The notes under the pieces were generated by a model, which was given only the letters and a program-made list of their open reading frames with translations, ran no database searches and had not been told where the DNA came from. From the NCBI GenBank assembly GCA_031396505.1, contig JANNKX010000052.1:1-14259 (forward strand): 14,259 nucleotides of DNA. The letters are read 5' to 3'. Source of the DNA: JAAFHS01 sp031396505. GTDB taxonomy: Bacteria > Pseudomonadota > Alphaproteobacteria > Rhodobacterales > Rhodobacteraceae. Below are positions 6,901 to 13,198 of the stretch, piece after piece. Made by a program: the position numbers and the translations under genes. Every line of letters begins with the position of its first letter. The stretch's first letter is position 1.

Positions 6901-7920
6901 TTAACGGAAAGGCGGTGCGTATTGCAGGCCACCTTGCGTCCACAGCGCGTTCAGACCACGCGCCAGACCGATCGGGGTCGACGACCCGATATTGGCTTCA
7001 AATATTTCGCCATAGTTGCCAGCGACCATAATCGCCCGCTTTGCAAATTCGGCGTCAAGGCCAAGTTTCACGCCCATGTCACCCTCAAGGCCCAGAAGGC
7101 GCTTGATTTCCGGGTTGGTCGTGGACGCTGCAACCTCTTCCAGATTGGCTTTCGTCACGCCAAACTCTTCCGCGATAACCAGCGAATAGTAGGTCCAGCG
7201 TACGATATCGCCCCAGTTGCTGTCGCCATGGCGCACGACCGGGCCAAGCGGCTCTTTCGAGATGATTTCAGGCAGGATGATGTGGTTGGCGGCATCCGCC
7301 ATCGACGCACGGCTCGCGGCAAGACCCGACGCATCCGTGGTATAGGTGTCGCAAGCGCCCGCCAGATACTGGGCCGCCGCTTCGCTGTCGTCGGCCACGT
7401 TGACCGGCGTGTAGGTCATGTTGTTGGCCTTGAAGAAGTCCGCAAGGTTCAACTCGGTCGTCGTACCGGTCTGGATGCAAACGGTCGCCCCATCCAGTTC
7501 TTTCGCCGATGACACGCCCAGCTCTTTCTTCACCATAAAGCCCTGGCCGTCATAGTAGTTCACCGCCACGAAATCGAACGCCAGTTCGCTGTCGCGTGAC
7601 AGCGTCCAGGTCGAATTGCGCACCAGAATGTCCACTTCGCCCGATGACAGCGATGTAAACCGCGTCTCGCCCGTTGTCGGCACGAACTTGACCTTGGTCG
7701 GATCGCCCAACACAGCCGCTGCAATCGCGCGGCACAACGAGACGTCAAAGCCCTGCCATTCGCCGTTGGCGTCGGGCGCACCGAAACCGGTCAGACCGGT
7801 GTTCGATCCGCAGATCAGCTCGCCCCGCGCCTTCACGGCTTCCAGCGTGCTCTGGGCAGACGCAGCACCGGCCAGAACGGCGGCAGCAGCGATCGTGCCA
7901 AGGAATACGGATGTTTTCAT
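6901..7920 (-). CDS. bztA: Amino acid ABC transporter substrate-binding protein (BztA/AapJ)
   Basis: Periplasmic solute-binding protein of family 3, 339 residues, which delivers acidic amino acids and their amides to the BztBCD membrane complex. The start MKTSVFLGTIAAAA opens a signal peptide with a basic n-region, an Ala-rich core and a cleavage site after ASA (about residue 22, before QSTLEA). The mature protein has the family pattern CGSNTGLTGF, ETRFTSL, VRNSTWTLSRD, a GTTTE phosphate-loop-like stretch and EISKEPLGPVVRHGD, and ends LQYAPPFR. The Rhodobacter capsulatus BztA sequence, recalled from memory, is very similar along its length. ATG 7920 is preferred over in-frame upstream starts because it gives a perfect signal peptide and follows an AGAGGT ribosome-binding site (7925-7930). 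It is the first gene of the operon. Confidence 0.95.
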   Translation of the reverse strand: MKTSVFLGTIAAAAVLAGAASAQSTLEAVKARGELICGSNTGLTGFGAPDANGEWQGFDVSLCRAIAAAVLGDPTKVKFVPTTGETRFTSLSSGEVDILVRNSTWTLSRDSELAFDFVAVNYYDGQGFMVKKELGVSSAKELDGATVCIQTGTTTELNLADFFKANNMTYTPVNVADDSEAAAQYLAGACDTYTTDASGLAASRASMADAANHIILPEIISKEPLGPVVRHGDSNWGDIVRWTYYSLVIAEEFGVTKANLEEVAASTTNPEIKRLLGLEGDMGVKLGLDAEFAKRAIMVAGNYGEIFEANIGSSTPIGLARGLNALWTQGGLQYAPPFR

Positions 7921-7962
7921 GGATACCTCTTCCTGAGTTCCCGCCCCTAAAAGGGCGATGTT

Positions 7963-7991
7963 TATAAACTGCCACAAATTGCAGCAGTCAA
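7963..7991 (-). promoter_or_regulatory. Sigma70-like promoter of the bzt operon
   Basis: On the minus strand TTGACT (7986-7991) is separated by 17 nt from TTTATA (7963-7968), or by 18 nt from TTATAA. Transcription would start near 7956 and give a leader of about 36 nt that carries a small CGCCC/GGGCG hairpin (7942-7957) before the ribosome-binding site. No sigma54 GG-N10-GC element is seen. The location upstream of bztA supports the call, but start-site mapping is absent. Confidence 0.55.
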
Positions 7992-8064
7992 CGTGATGTA
8001 ATGGGCTATGCCACTGCACGCAATAGTTTCGGACAGACAACAGGCCGTGGTCAAGCCACCATCG

Positions 8065-8085
8065 CAATGATCAAATTTATCGTTG
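8065..8085. promoter_or_regulatory. Possible operator dyad upstream of bztA
   Basis: CAATGAT (8065-8071) and ATCGTTG (8079-8085) form an imperfect 7-bp inverted repeat (one mismatch) around an AT-rich CAAATTT core, about 75 bp upstream of the proposed bztA -35 box. Its size and symmetry suit a dimeric helix-turn-helix regulator. No known regulator consensus is matched, and chance cannot be excluded. Confidence 0.25.
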
Positions 8086-8094
8086 TATTTCAAT

Positions 8095-8122
8095 GCGCTT
8101 GCGGATTTTTCGGGCGCTTGCG
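8095..8122. repeat. Direct repeat of GCGCTTGCG, 19-nt period
   Basis: GCGCTTGCG occurs at 8095-8103 and again at 8114-8122, so the copies are 19 nt apart, close to two helical turns. They lie in the 233-bp region between the ATP12 gene and bztA, which otherwise holds the bzt promoter and the dyad at 8065-8085. The repeats could be tandem protein-binding sites or chance in GC-rich DNA. Confidence 0.25.
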
Positions 8123-8153
8123 CGGCCATGCGCACAAAAACTGGTCAGAATTG

Positions 8154-8861
8154 TTACCCACACAATCCATAGAATCGCCCCGCATGCGCAAATCCCGCAT
8201 GGCGCAGCGCCTCTTGTGCGGCCGCATCTTCGTCGTGGCCCCATTGTTCGGCCTGCCACGCCTCATCGATTCGGCTTAATCGCCACGCATCATCAAGGTC
8301 CAACCGCCCCTCCGTCACCGCCAGCGCCAACACCAGCGACCCGCTGATCGCCACCAGATCGTGCAGGCCCGCAATCTGAAACACCGTCATTGCCGCCACC
8401 CGCGCCTGCAGCGCCGCCACGCTGCGGGCGTCCTGTTCAACGTGAACAATCCCAAGGGTCGATGTCAGCGATGCACCCAAAGCGTCCGCCGCCCAATCCA
8501 GCAGCGGGTCCCAAGCATCTGCCTGCCGCGCAATCAACGCCGGCGGAAACGTTGCGCGATAGCACAGCAGATCACTGGCCCCATACGCCGCGATCAACCC
8601 CACCACCTCGTCAAACTGCGCCGCCACCTTGTCGATCGCCGAATTGGCCGACCGAGTCACCGGCATCGTCTCGGGGCGCACCAGCCCCGTCTGCGCCTGC
8701 CATTCATCCGCAACCGCCTGCGCCATCGCATGGCTCGGCACCACAAAGGCCGCCTTCAACGGCGTCCTGACGGCCCGCCCGTCAAGACGCACCGTAAACC
8801 CGTCGGCAACCGCCTCAACCGTCGCATCGGTCCAGAACCGTTTTGCCGCCCATACGCTCAT
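8154..8861 (-). CDS. ATP12 family chaperone (F1-ATPase assembly)
   Basis: A 235-residue soluble protein of the ATP12 family, found in mitochondria and alphaproteobacteria, where it binds the F1 alpha subunit and aids assembly of the ATP synthase catalytic head. Family features include the N-terminal RFW...V....G..V.LDGR.VRTP pattern (residues 8-34), a conserved VADEWQAQ stretch near 51-58, and the central TRSANSAIDKV and ASDLLCYRA segments. The length is typical of bacterial members. The start overlaps the stop of the pseudouridine synthase gene as ATGA (8858-8861), so it is the last gene of a coupled set crcB-rluC-ATP12. No clear terminator is seen between its stop and the bzt promoter region. 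Confidence 0.9.
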   Translation of the reverse strand: MSVWAAKRFWTDATVEAVADGFTVRLDGRAVRTPLKAAFVVPSHAMAQAVADEWQAQTGLVRPETMPVTRSANSAIDKVAAQFDEVVGLIAAYGASDLLCYRATFPPALIARQADAWDPLLDWAADALGASLTSTLGIVHVEQDARSVAALQARVAAMTVFQIAGLHDLVAISGSLVLALAVTEGRLDLDDAWRLSRIDEAWQAEQWGHDEDAAAQEALRHAGFAHAGRFYGLCG

Positions 8862-9901
8862 GCGTCACCAAACGGGTCCGCGGGCACATCTTTTTCGCCC
8901 CAATCAAGCGTTTTCCACGTCCGCGCCATATGGTCCGGCAACGGGGCCGTGAACGTCATCATCACCTTGGAAATCGGGTGTTCAATCGTCAGGCTGCGCG
9001 CATGCAGGTGCAGCTTGCGGCTGATGTCGCCGCCGATTTGCGCACCCCACCCGTCACCTTCGTTTTCCGTACCACTGTCGCCATATTTGCTGTCACCGAT
9101 GATCGGATGGCCGATTTCGGCCATATGCGCGCGCAACTGGTGGGTGCGGCCCGTCACCGGCTCCAGTGCCATCCACGACAGGCGGCTGCCCAGAAACCAC
9201 AGCACAAAGTAATCGGTCTGCGCGCGTTTGGCATCCGGGTATTCCGCCATCTTTGCCGGATGCACGCATTGCATCTTTTCGGCCTCGGCCCCCCGGCCAT
9301 GGCCCGGTGCCTTCATCAGCCCGTATTTGATGCTGCCCTTGCGCGGATGCGGCACACCTGCCACCGCCGCCCAGTAAATCTTGCGCGTCAGCCTATGCCG
9401 CAGCGCCTCGGACAGCGCACGCGCGACCCGGTCGGTGCGCGCCAGCATCAGCAGGCCGGATGTATCCTTATCCAGCCGGTGCACCAGTTTCGGCTTGTCC
9501 TTGTAGCCAAACTTCAACGCTTCCGACAACGCATCCACATGCCGCTCACCCAGACCCGACCCGCCTTGGCTTGGCAGGCCCGGCGGTTTGTTCAGGATGA
9601 TCAGGTGTTCGTCCTTAAAGATCACCGCGTTCTGGATCATCTTGGTATCAGCCGCCGAAATCCGGCTTTCCGCCGTCCGCACCGGGGCCGCTGTATCGGG
9701 CAACGGCGGCACGCGGATCACCTGCCCCGGAATGATCCGGTCGCTCGCCTTGGCGCGCCCGCCATCCACCCGCACCTGCCCCGTGCGGCACATCTTTTCC
9801 ACCGCCCCTTGCGTCAGTTGCGGGAACCGCCGCTTGAACCATTTGTCCAGCCGCTGCTCTCCATCATCCGCCGATACAGTCAAGCTCATCACGCCGCTCA
9901 T
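8858..9901 (-). CDS. RluA family (RluC-type) 23S rRNA pseudouridine synthase
   Basis: A 347-residue RNA-modifying enzyme. An S4 RNA-binding domain fills residues 17-66 (QRLDKWFKRRFPQLTQGAVE and VRVDGGRAK). The RluA catalytic domain follows, with motif HRLDKDTSG (141-149), where D144 is the invariant catalytic aspartate, then GRTHQLRAHMAEIGHPIIGD near the C-terminal side. S4 plus this domain is the RluC/RluD layout; in E. coli RluC modifies U955, U2504 and U2580 of 23S rRNA, but the exact sites here are inference. ATG 9901 is chosen because it overlaps the crcB stop as ATGA and the S4 domain starts soon after; a longer frame to 10006 would run into crcB. The stop overlaps the ATP12 start. Confidence 0.9.
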   Translation of the reverse strand: MSGVMSLTVSADDGEQRLDKWFKRRFPQLTQGAVEKMCRTGQVRVDGGRAKASDRIIPGQVIRVPPLPDTAAPVRTAESRISAADTKMIQNAVIFKDEHLIILNKPPGLPSQGGSGLGERHVDALSEALKFGYKDKPKLVHRLDKDTSGLLMLARTDRVARALSEALRHRLTRKIYWAAVAGVPHPRKGSIKYGLMKAPGHGRGAEAEKMQCVHPAKMAEYPDAKRAQTDYFVLWFLGSRLSWMALEPVTGRTHQLRAHMAEIGHPIIGDSKYGDSGTENEGDGWGAQIGGDISRKLHLHARSLTIEHPISKVMMTFTAPLPDHMARTWKTLDWGEKDVPADPFGDA

Positions 9902-10269
9902 GTCATCGACCTTGCGATTAGGGCCCCGAATGCAAGGGCGAGGATGGAAAGTATGACCGAGGCCGCCACATAAAGCCCCGCCTGAAACGCATCGCCGCGC
10001 TCCCACAGCGTCACCGCATCCAGTGAAAACGCCGAAAACGTGGTGAACCCGCCAAGGATGCCGGTCAAAAGAAACGGATGCAGCCCGCTGCCCCGCGCCG
10101 TCAGGATCACGAACAAGAACCCCATGGCAAAACTGCCCAGGATGTTCACCGCCAGCGTGCCAAAGGGGAAGCCCGCACCGAACAGACGCACAGCCCCCAA
10201 CACGGTGGCAAAGCGCAGCACCGCCCCGATGGCTCCACCGGCGGCAACTTGGGTCAGGGTCCAGATCAT
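9898..10269 (-). CDS. crcB: Fluoride efflux transporter CrcB
   Basis: Small inner-membrane protein of 123 residues with four hydrophobic segments, the size of a single CrcB/Fluc subunit that dimerises into a fluoride channel. Diagnostic motifs are GGAIGAVLRF (11-20), FPFGTLAVNILGSFAMGF (34-51) with the pore-lining asparagine N42, and GGFTTFSAFS (73-82) with the phenylalanines that line the fluoride path. AAGGA (10276-10280, minus strand) lies 6 nt before the ATG. The stop overlaps the start of the pseudouridine synthase gene. I looked for a fluoride riboswitch in the 149-bp upstream gap and did not see one. A TTGACA at about 10306-10311 lacks a convincing -10 partner. Confidence 0.95.
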   Translation of the reverse strand: MIWTLTQVAAGGAIGAVLRFATVLGAVRLFGAGFPFGTLAVNILGSFAMGFLFVILTARGSGLHPFLLTGILGGFTTFSAFSLDAVTLWERGDAFQAGLYVAASVILSILALAFGALIARSMT

Positions 10270-10339
10270 GCGCTGTCCTTGGCGGCGGGGACGGGAATTG
10301 TCAACAGGGCGGGGGCGTCTCGCCAGCGGCCATGCAAAA

Positions 10340-10354
10340 TTAACAAAGCGTTAA
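10340..10354. repeat. Small inverted repeat TTAAC-5-GTTAA upstream of crcB
   Basis: TTAAC (10340-10344) and GTTAA (10350-10354) flank a 5-nt centre, within an AT-rich island (about 10336-10410) unlike the GC-rich surroundings. This is the only spacer between rarA and crcB and may hold a crcB promoter. No regulator can be assigned. Confidence 0.3.
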
Positions 10355-10401
10355 AATGACCCCGAATTGAAAATTTAAGATGCTGATTTATATCGAGAAT
10401 A

Positions 10402-10424
10402 TCAAAAATTGACAGCCGTCAATT
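10402..10424 (-). terminator. Candidate intrinsic terminator of rarA
   Basis: On the transcribed strand AATTGAC (complement of 10418-10424) pairs with GTCAATT (complement of 10407-10413) across a 4-nt loop, and the 3' arm runs into TTTTTGAT. The 7-bp stem is AT-rich and overlaps the rarA stop codon, so termination may be only partial. Confidence 0.4.
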
Positions 10425-11723
10425 CTTGCGCTTTTCCCGCAGTTTCGCAAAATACGCCACCCGCTTTTTCAACTCCCGCTCAAACCCCCGTTCGGGCGGC
10501 AGATAATACACCGGCCGTTTCATCCCTTCCGGGAAATAGTTCTGCCCCGAAAATCCATCCTCCGCGTCATGGTCATAGGCATACCCCGCCCCGTATCCGA
10601 TATCCTTCATCAGTTTCGTCGGCGCATTGCGGATATGTTTGGGTGGCGGCTCACTTCCCGTATCCCGCGCAGCCGCCCGTGCTGCCTTGTACGCCACGAA
10701 AACCGCGTTCGATTTCGGCGCCAACGCCAGATAAATCACCGCCTGCGCCAGTGCCAACTCGCCCTCGGGCGACCCCAGCCGCTCGTAAGTCTGCCACGCC
10801 TCCAGACACACCGCCTGCGCCTGCGGGTCTGCAAGGCCAATGTCCTCCACTGCCATCCGCGTGATCCGCCGCGCAAGGAAACGCGGGTCCTCGCCCCCCT
10901 CCAGCATCCGCGCAAACCAGTATAGCGCCGCATCTGGATCCGACCCGCGCACCGATTTATGCAGCGCCGATATCAGATTGTAATGCTCCTCGCCCGATTT
11001 GTCGTATTTGCTCGCCCGCCGCATCAGCCGTGTCGCCAGCGCCTCGCGGCTCAGCAATGCATCCAGCTTCCACGCCGCCACCTGCTCAATCAGGTTCAGC
11101 ACCGCCCGCCCGTCGCCATCCGCCATTTCCAGCAGCGCCTCGCGCGCCTCGCCCGTCAATGGCAGCGCACGCCCCATCTCCATTTCCGCCCGCTGCGCCA
11201 GCAATTCCAGATCAATCAGCGTCAGGCGTTCCAGCACAATCACCTGCGCCCGTGACAACAGCGCCGCGTTCAACTCAAAACTCGGATTCTCCGTCGTCGC
11301 CCCCACCAACAGGATCGTCCCATCCTCCATCAATGGCAGGAACCCATCCTGCTGCGCCTTGTTGAACCGGTGAATCTCATCCACGAACAGCAATGTGCCC
11401 TGCCCGTTCTGCCGCCTGATTTTCGCGGACTCGAACACGCGGCGCAAATCCGGCACGCCCGTGAAAATCGCCGATATCTGCACAAAGGTCAGGTCGGTTT
11501 CATCCGCCAACAGCCGCGCAATCGTCGTCTTGCCCACCCCCGGCGGCCCCCACAGGATCAGTGATGACAGGCTCCGCGCCGCCAGCATTGCGCCCAAGGG
11601 GCCTTCGGGTGACAGCACATGACCCTGCCCGATGACATCCGCCAGCCTGCGCGGACGCAACCGATCGGCAAGCGGGCGCGGGGCATCAACGGCGGGTTGC
11701 GGGGTGTCAAACAGATCAGCCAT
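10419..11723 (-). CDS. rarA: Replication-associated recombination protein A (RarA/MgsA), AAA+ ATPase
   Basis: A 434-residue AAA+ ATPase related to clamp loaders, acting at stalled replication forks and interacting with single-stranded DNA-binding protein in other bacteria. Motifs: the N-terminal PLADRLRPRRLADVIGQ box (17-33), Walker A GPPGVGKT (59-66), Walker B LLFVDEIH (111-118), sensor 1 GATTENPSFE (141-150) and an arginine-finger SR (157-158). The C-terminal half holds the family tetramerisation region (KSVRGSDPDAALYWFARML, and LALAPKSNAVFVAYKAA). Length is normal. I use ATG 11723, giving MADLFDTP; an in-frame TTG 16 codons upstream is unlikely, although the nearest GGAAGG is rather far (16 nt). 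It is 73 nt downstream of luxI on the same strand, so readthrough from the quorum-sensing genes is possible. Confidence 0.94.
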   Translation of the reverse strand: MADLFDTPQPAVDAPRPLADRLRPRRLADVIGQGHVLSPEGPLGAMLAARSLSSLILWGPPGVGKTTIARLLADETDLTFVQISAIFTGVPDLRRVFESAKIRRQNGQGTLLFVDEIHRFNKAQQDGFLPLMEDGTILLVGATTENPSFELNAALLSRAQVIVLERLTLIDLELLAQRAEMEMGRALPLTGEAREALLEMADGDGRAVLNLIEQVAAWKLDALLSREALATRLMRRASKYDKSGEEHYNLISALHKSVRGSDPDAALYWFARMLEGGEDPRFLARRITRMAVEDIGLADPQAQAVCLEAWQTYERLGSPEGELALAQAVIYLALAPKSNAVFVAYKAARAAARDTGSEPPPKHIRNAPTKLMKDIGYGAGYAYDHDAEDGFSGQNYFPEGMKRPVYYLPPERGFERELKKRVAYFAKLREKRKN

Positions 11724-11741
11724 CGGGCGACGATACCCGCC

Positions 11742-11757
11742 TTCCTGCAGGCAGGAA
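11742..11757 (-). repeat. Short inverted repeat between luxI and rarA
   Basis: TTCCTGC-AG-GCAGGAA is a near-perfect palindrome that can form a 6-bp stem with a tight loop. It lies 39 nt downstream of the luxI stop and 18 nt upstream of the rarA start. No U-tract follows, so it is not a convincing luxI terminator. Its CCTGCAGG-like core resembles the arms of the dyad in front of luxI. Confidence 0.3.
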
Positions 11758-11796
11758 AGCGGGATCGGCAAGGCCGGCCCCGCAGAACCGTTGCCG

Positions 11797-12387
11797 TCAA
11801 TGCACCGTCAGGCTGAAGTCCATCTCCACCACCTGATTGTCGATCCCGTCAATCGCCATCACCGGCCCCATCGCCCGCATCTTGACGCCCACCCGGTCCG
11901 CCCAACGCGGCCAGTTCGCGGCCAGCAACGTCAGCGCATGTGTCGCCCCCAGACTGCGCACCGTATCGCCCAACTGCATGATCAGTTGCGCATGGACCCG
12001 CCGCCGGATCGCGGCCGGCACATCATTGCTGACAAACAGGCGCGAGCTTTCCCAGATTTGTGGCGCAACCGGCGCCTTTTCATAGAGCAAGTTTTCGGGA
12101 ATCGTATCCAGCAAGCCCCGCTGCGCATCGCGGATCATATAGCTGTAGATGCCGCAGTTCGTCGTGGTCGGCGTCAGCCGGTTGCCCGCCAGCACGCGGC
12201 CTTCACCATCATGCACGACCACCCAGCGGCTGGCCGGCGTGTCGTATTGGTCATACTCCATCCCCATCGCCTCGGGCAGGTTCCACTTGTTCTGAACGAT
12301 GAATAACTCGCGCCTTGCGCGCAGCATGTTTGCGAAAAGCTCGCCATGGTTGTGAAGATTGGCAAAGGAAAGCGTTGTGGTCTGCAT
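11797..12387 (-). CDS. Acyl-homoserine-lactone synthase (LuxI family)
   Basis: A 196-residue enzyme that makes an N-acyl-homoserine lactone signal from S-adenosylmethionine and an acyl carrier. The invariant residues of the family are present at nearly canonical positions: R25 or R26, F29 and W35 in RARRELFIVQNKWNLP, then E44, D46 and D49 in MEYDQYDTP, R70 in AGNRLTPTT, and E113 with R116 in WESSRLFVSND. The active site therefore looks intact, but the acyl chain cannot be predicted. AGGAGA (12393-12398, minus strand) is a good Shine-Dalgarno 5 nt before ATG 12387, yet AGGA lies inside a potential stem (see the element at 12395-12430). The luxR-type gene lies 48 nt upstream on the same strand, forming a regulator-synthase pair. 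Confidence 0.92.
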   Translation of the reverse strand: MQTTTLSFANLHNHGELFANMLRARRELFIVQNKWNLPEAMGMEYDQYDTPASRWVVVHDGEGRVLAGNRLTPTTTNCGIYSYMIRDAQRGLLDTIPENLLYEKAPVAPQIWESSRLFVSNDVPAAIRRRVHAQLIMQLGDTVRSLGATHALTLLAANWPRWADRVGVKMRAMGPVMAIDGIDNQVVEMDFSLTVH

Positions 12388-12394
12388 TGGGTTC

Positions 12395-12430
12395 TCCTGC
12401 AGGGTTGGTGGTGGACGAAACCATGCAGGA
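12395..12430 (-). promoter_or_regulatory. Inverted repeat that can mask the luxI Shine-Dalgarno
   Basis: In the luxR-luxI gap TCCTGCA-T-GGTT can pair with AACC-C-TGCAGGA across a 12-nt loop: 11 base pairs with one internal U/C mismatch. On the plus strand the arms are 12395-12406 and 12419-12430. The 3' arm contains AGGA of the luxI ribosome-binding site, and the 5' arm starts 5 nt after the luxR stop codon, within the footprint of a terminating ribosome. This arrangement suits translational coupling. Alternatively the dyad could be a LuxR operator, although it is longer than an 18-20 bp lux box. Confidence 0.6.
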
Positions 12431-12435
12431 AGAGG

Positions 12436-13098
12436 TCAGATCAGACGAAAGTCCTTTGCGCGCTGAATGGCCTCGGCGGTCGTGCGCGCCATCAAACGAA
12501 CGCGCGCCGACGTGATCCGGGCCTTGAGTGCACTTTCAGATATTCCCAACTTGACAGCCGCGGCAGCAAACCTGTCACCCCCTGCAATACATCGCAACGC
12601 CTCGACCTGCGCTTGTGTCAGCTGTTCGGGCGGTTCGGTCATATCATGCAGGCGATGGACGATTGCGGTGACCGCCTCGATCTCTGCATCTTTGAATTCA
12701 CGGTCTGCCTTTGCGAACGACGCGATCGTGCGTGACTTGATCGGACCACACGCAACCGTCACGCCATAGTTCAGGCCAAAGCGCGCAGCCTCGTTGAACA
12801 GACCGAACGGATCGGGCAAGCGTGCGTCGCTCCACCGGATACTGCCAGTCGTGCTGAACCCCCATGCGGTCATCGGGTCCCGCAGCACAAAACCGTTTTC
12901 GGTATAGTGGTCGATCCAGGCCTGATCGTAGCTTTGAAAGGTAAACAGCGGCGCCGTAAAACGGATGTGCAATCCGACAAAATAACCAGCGGGTGCCTGC
13001 AGCGACAGGCGGTATAGCTCACCGTCAATTCCTAACTTCACGTCGATCTTCTGCCTGCATTCACACTGATTCTCATGCAACCATAAATTGCACATCAT
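12436..13098 (-). CDS. LuxR family quorum-sensing transcriptional regulator
   Basis: Regulator of 220 residues with an N-terminal autoinducer-binding domain and a C-terminal GerE-type helix-turn-helix (about 154-220: LTQAQVEALRCIAGG, then LGISESALKARITSARVRL). The residues that contact acyl-homoserine lactone in TraR (W57, Y61, D70, W85) have matches at the same spacing: W61, Y65, D74 followed by Pro, and W89. It is therefore probably a genuine AHL receptor, presumably for the product of the adjacent synthase. The start is uncertain: tandem ATGs at 13096-13098 and 13093-13095 place these residues near TraR numbering, whereas a GTG at 13131 would add 11 residues. The weak ribosome-binding sequence AAAGGG favours 13098. 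It follows the rplQ terminator directly, so it should have its own promoter within about 50 bp. Confidence 0.88.
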   Translation of the reverse strand: MMCNLWLHENQCECRQKIDVKLGIDGELYRLSLQAPAGYFVGLHIRFTAPLFTFQSYDQAWIDHYTENGFVLRDPMTAWGFSTTGSIRWSDARLPDPFGLFNEAARFGLNYGVTVACGPIKSRTIASFAKADREFKDAEIEAVTAIVHRLHDMTEPPEQLTQAQVEALRCIAGGDRFAAAAVKLGISESALKARITSARVRLMARTTAEAIQRAKDFRLI

Positions 13099-13102
13099 CC
13101 GG

Positions 13103-13120
13103 ATACTAGCCCTTTGGTAT
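13103..13120. promoter_or_regulatory. Weak 18-bp dyad just upstream of the luxR-type start
   Basis: ATAC-N10-GTAT spans 18 bp, the size of a lux box, and ends 4 bp before the preferred ATG of the luxR-type gene. Interior symmetry is poor and the outer bases do not match the CTG-N10-CAG pattern of many lux boxes. It is listed as a candidate autoregulatory site only. Confidence 0.2.
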
Positions 13121-13142
13121 ACCCGCAACACATCTCAGGATG

Positions 13143-13174
13143 AAAAATGAAAAAGCCCGCAGATGCGGGCTTTT
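13143..13174 (-). terminator. Rho-independent terminator of the rpoA-rplQ operon
   Basis: AAAAGCCCGC (13151-13160) and GCGGGCTTTT (13165-13174) form a perfect 10-bp stem with a 4-nt loop. On the minus strand it is followed by T-rich sequence (TTTTTCATTTTTC), starting 24 nt after the rplQ stop. This is a strong intrinsic terminator. It also separates the alpha operon from the luxR-type gene. Confidence 0.92.
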
Positions 13175-13198
13175 CCGATCAGGTCATGTTCGGCTGGA

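Noticed and set aside
7921..8153. Sigma54 promoter for bztA
   Set aside because: TGGCA occurs on the minus strand near 8010 but the TTGC element at the right spacing is missing, whereas a good sigma70-like pair exists.
8361..9973. Two long overlapping plus-strand frames opposite the ATP12 and pseudouridine synthase genes
   Set aside because: Arg/His/Pro-rich products without domains, antisense to well-supported genes; best explained by codon bias of the true strand.
10270..10418. Fluoride riboswitch upstream of crcB
   Set aside because: I looked for the conserved GGNGAUGGN... core and its pseudoknot partner and did not find them; the spacer is mainly AT-rich with a small inverted repeat.
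11724..11771. Upstream TTG start for rarA adding 16 residues
   Set aside because: The extra residues lie across the short inverted repeat, have no family resemblance, and the ATG gives the usual MADLFD-type N-terminus.
12388..12435. Canonical lux box before luxI
   Set aside because: No CTG-N10-CAG dyad of 18-20 bp is present; the inverted repeat there spans 36 bp and is better explained as an RNA stem.
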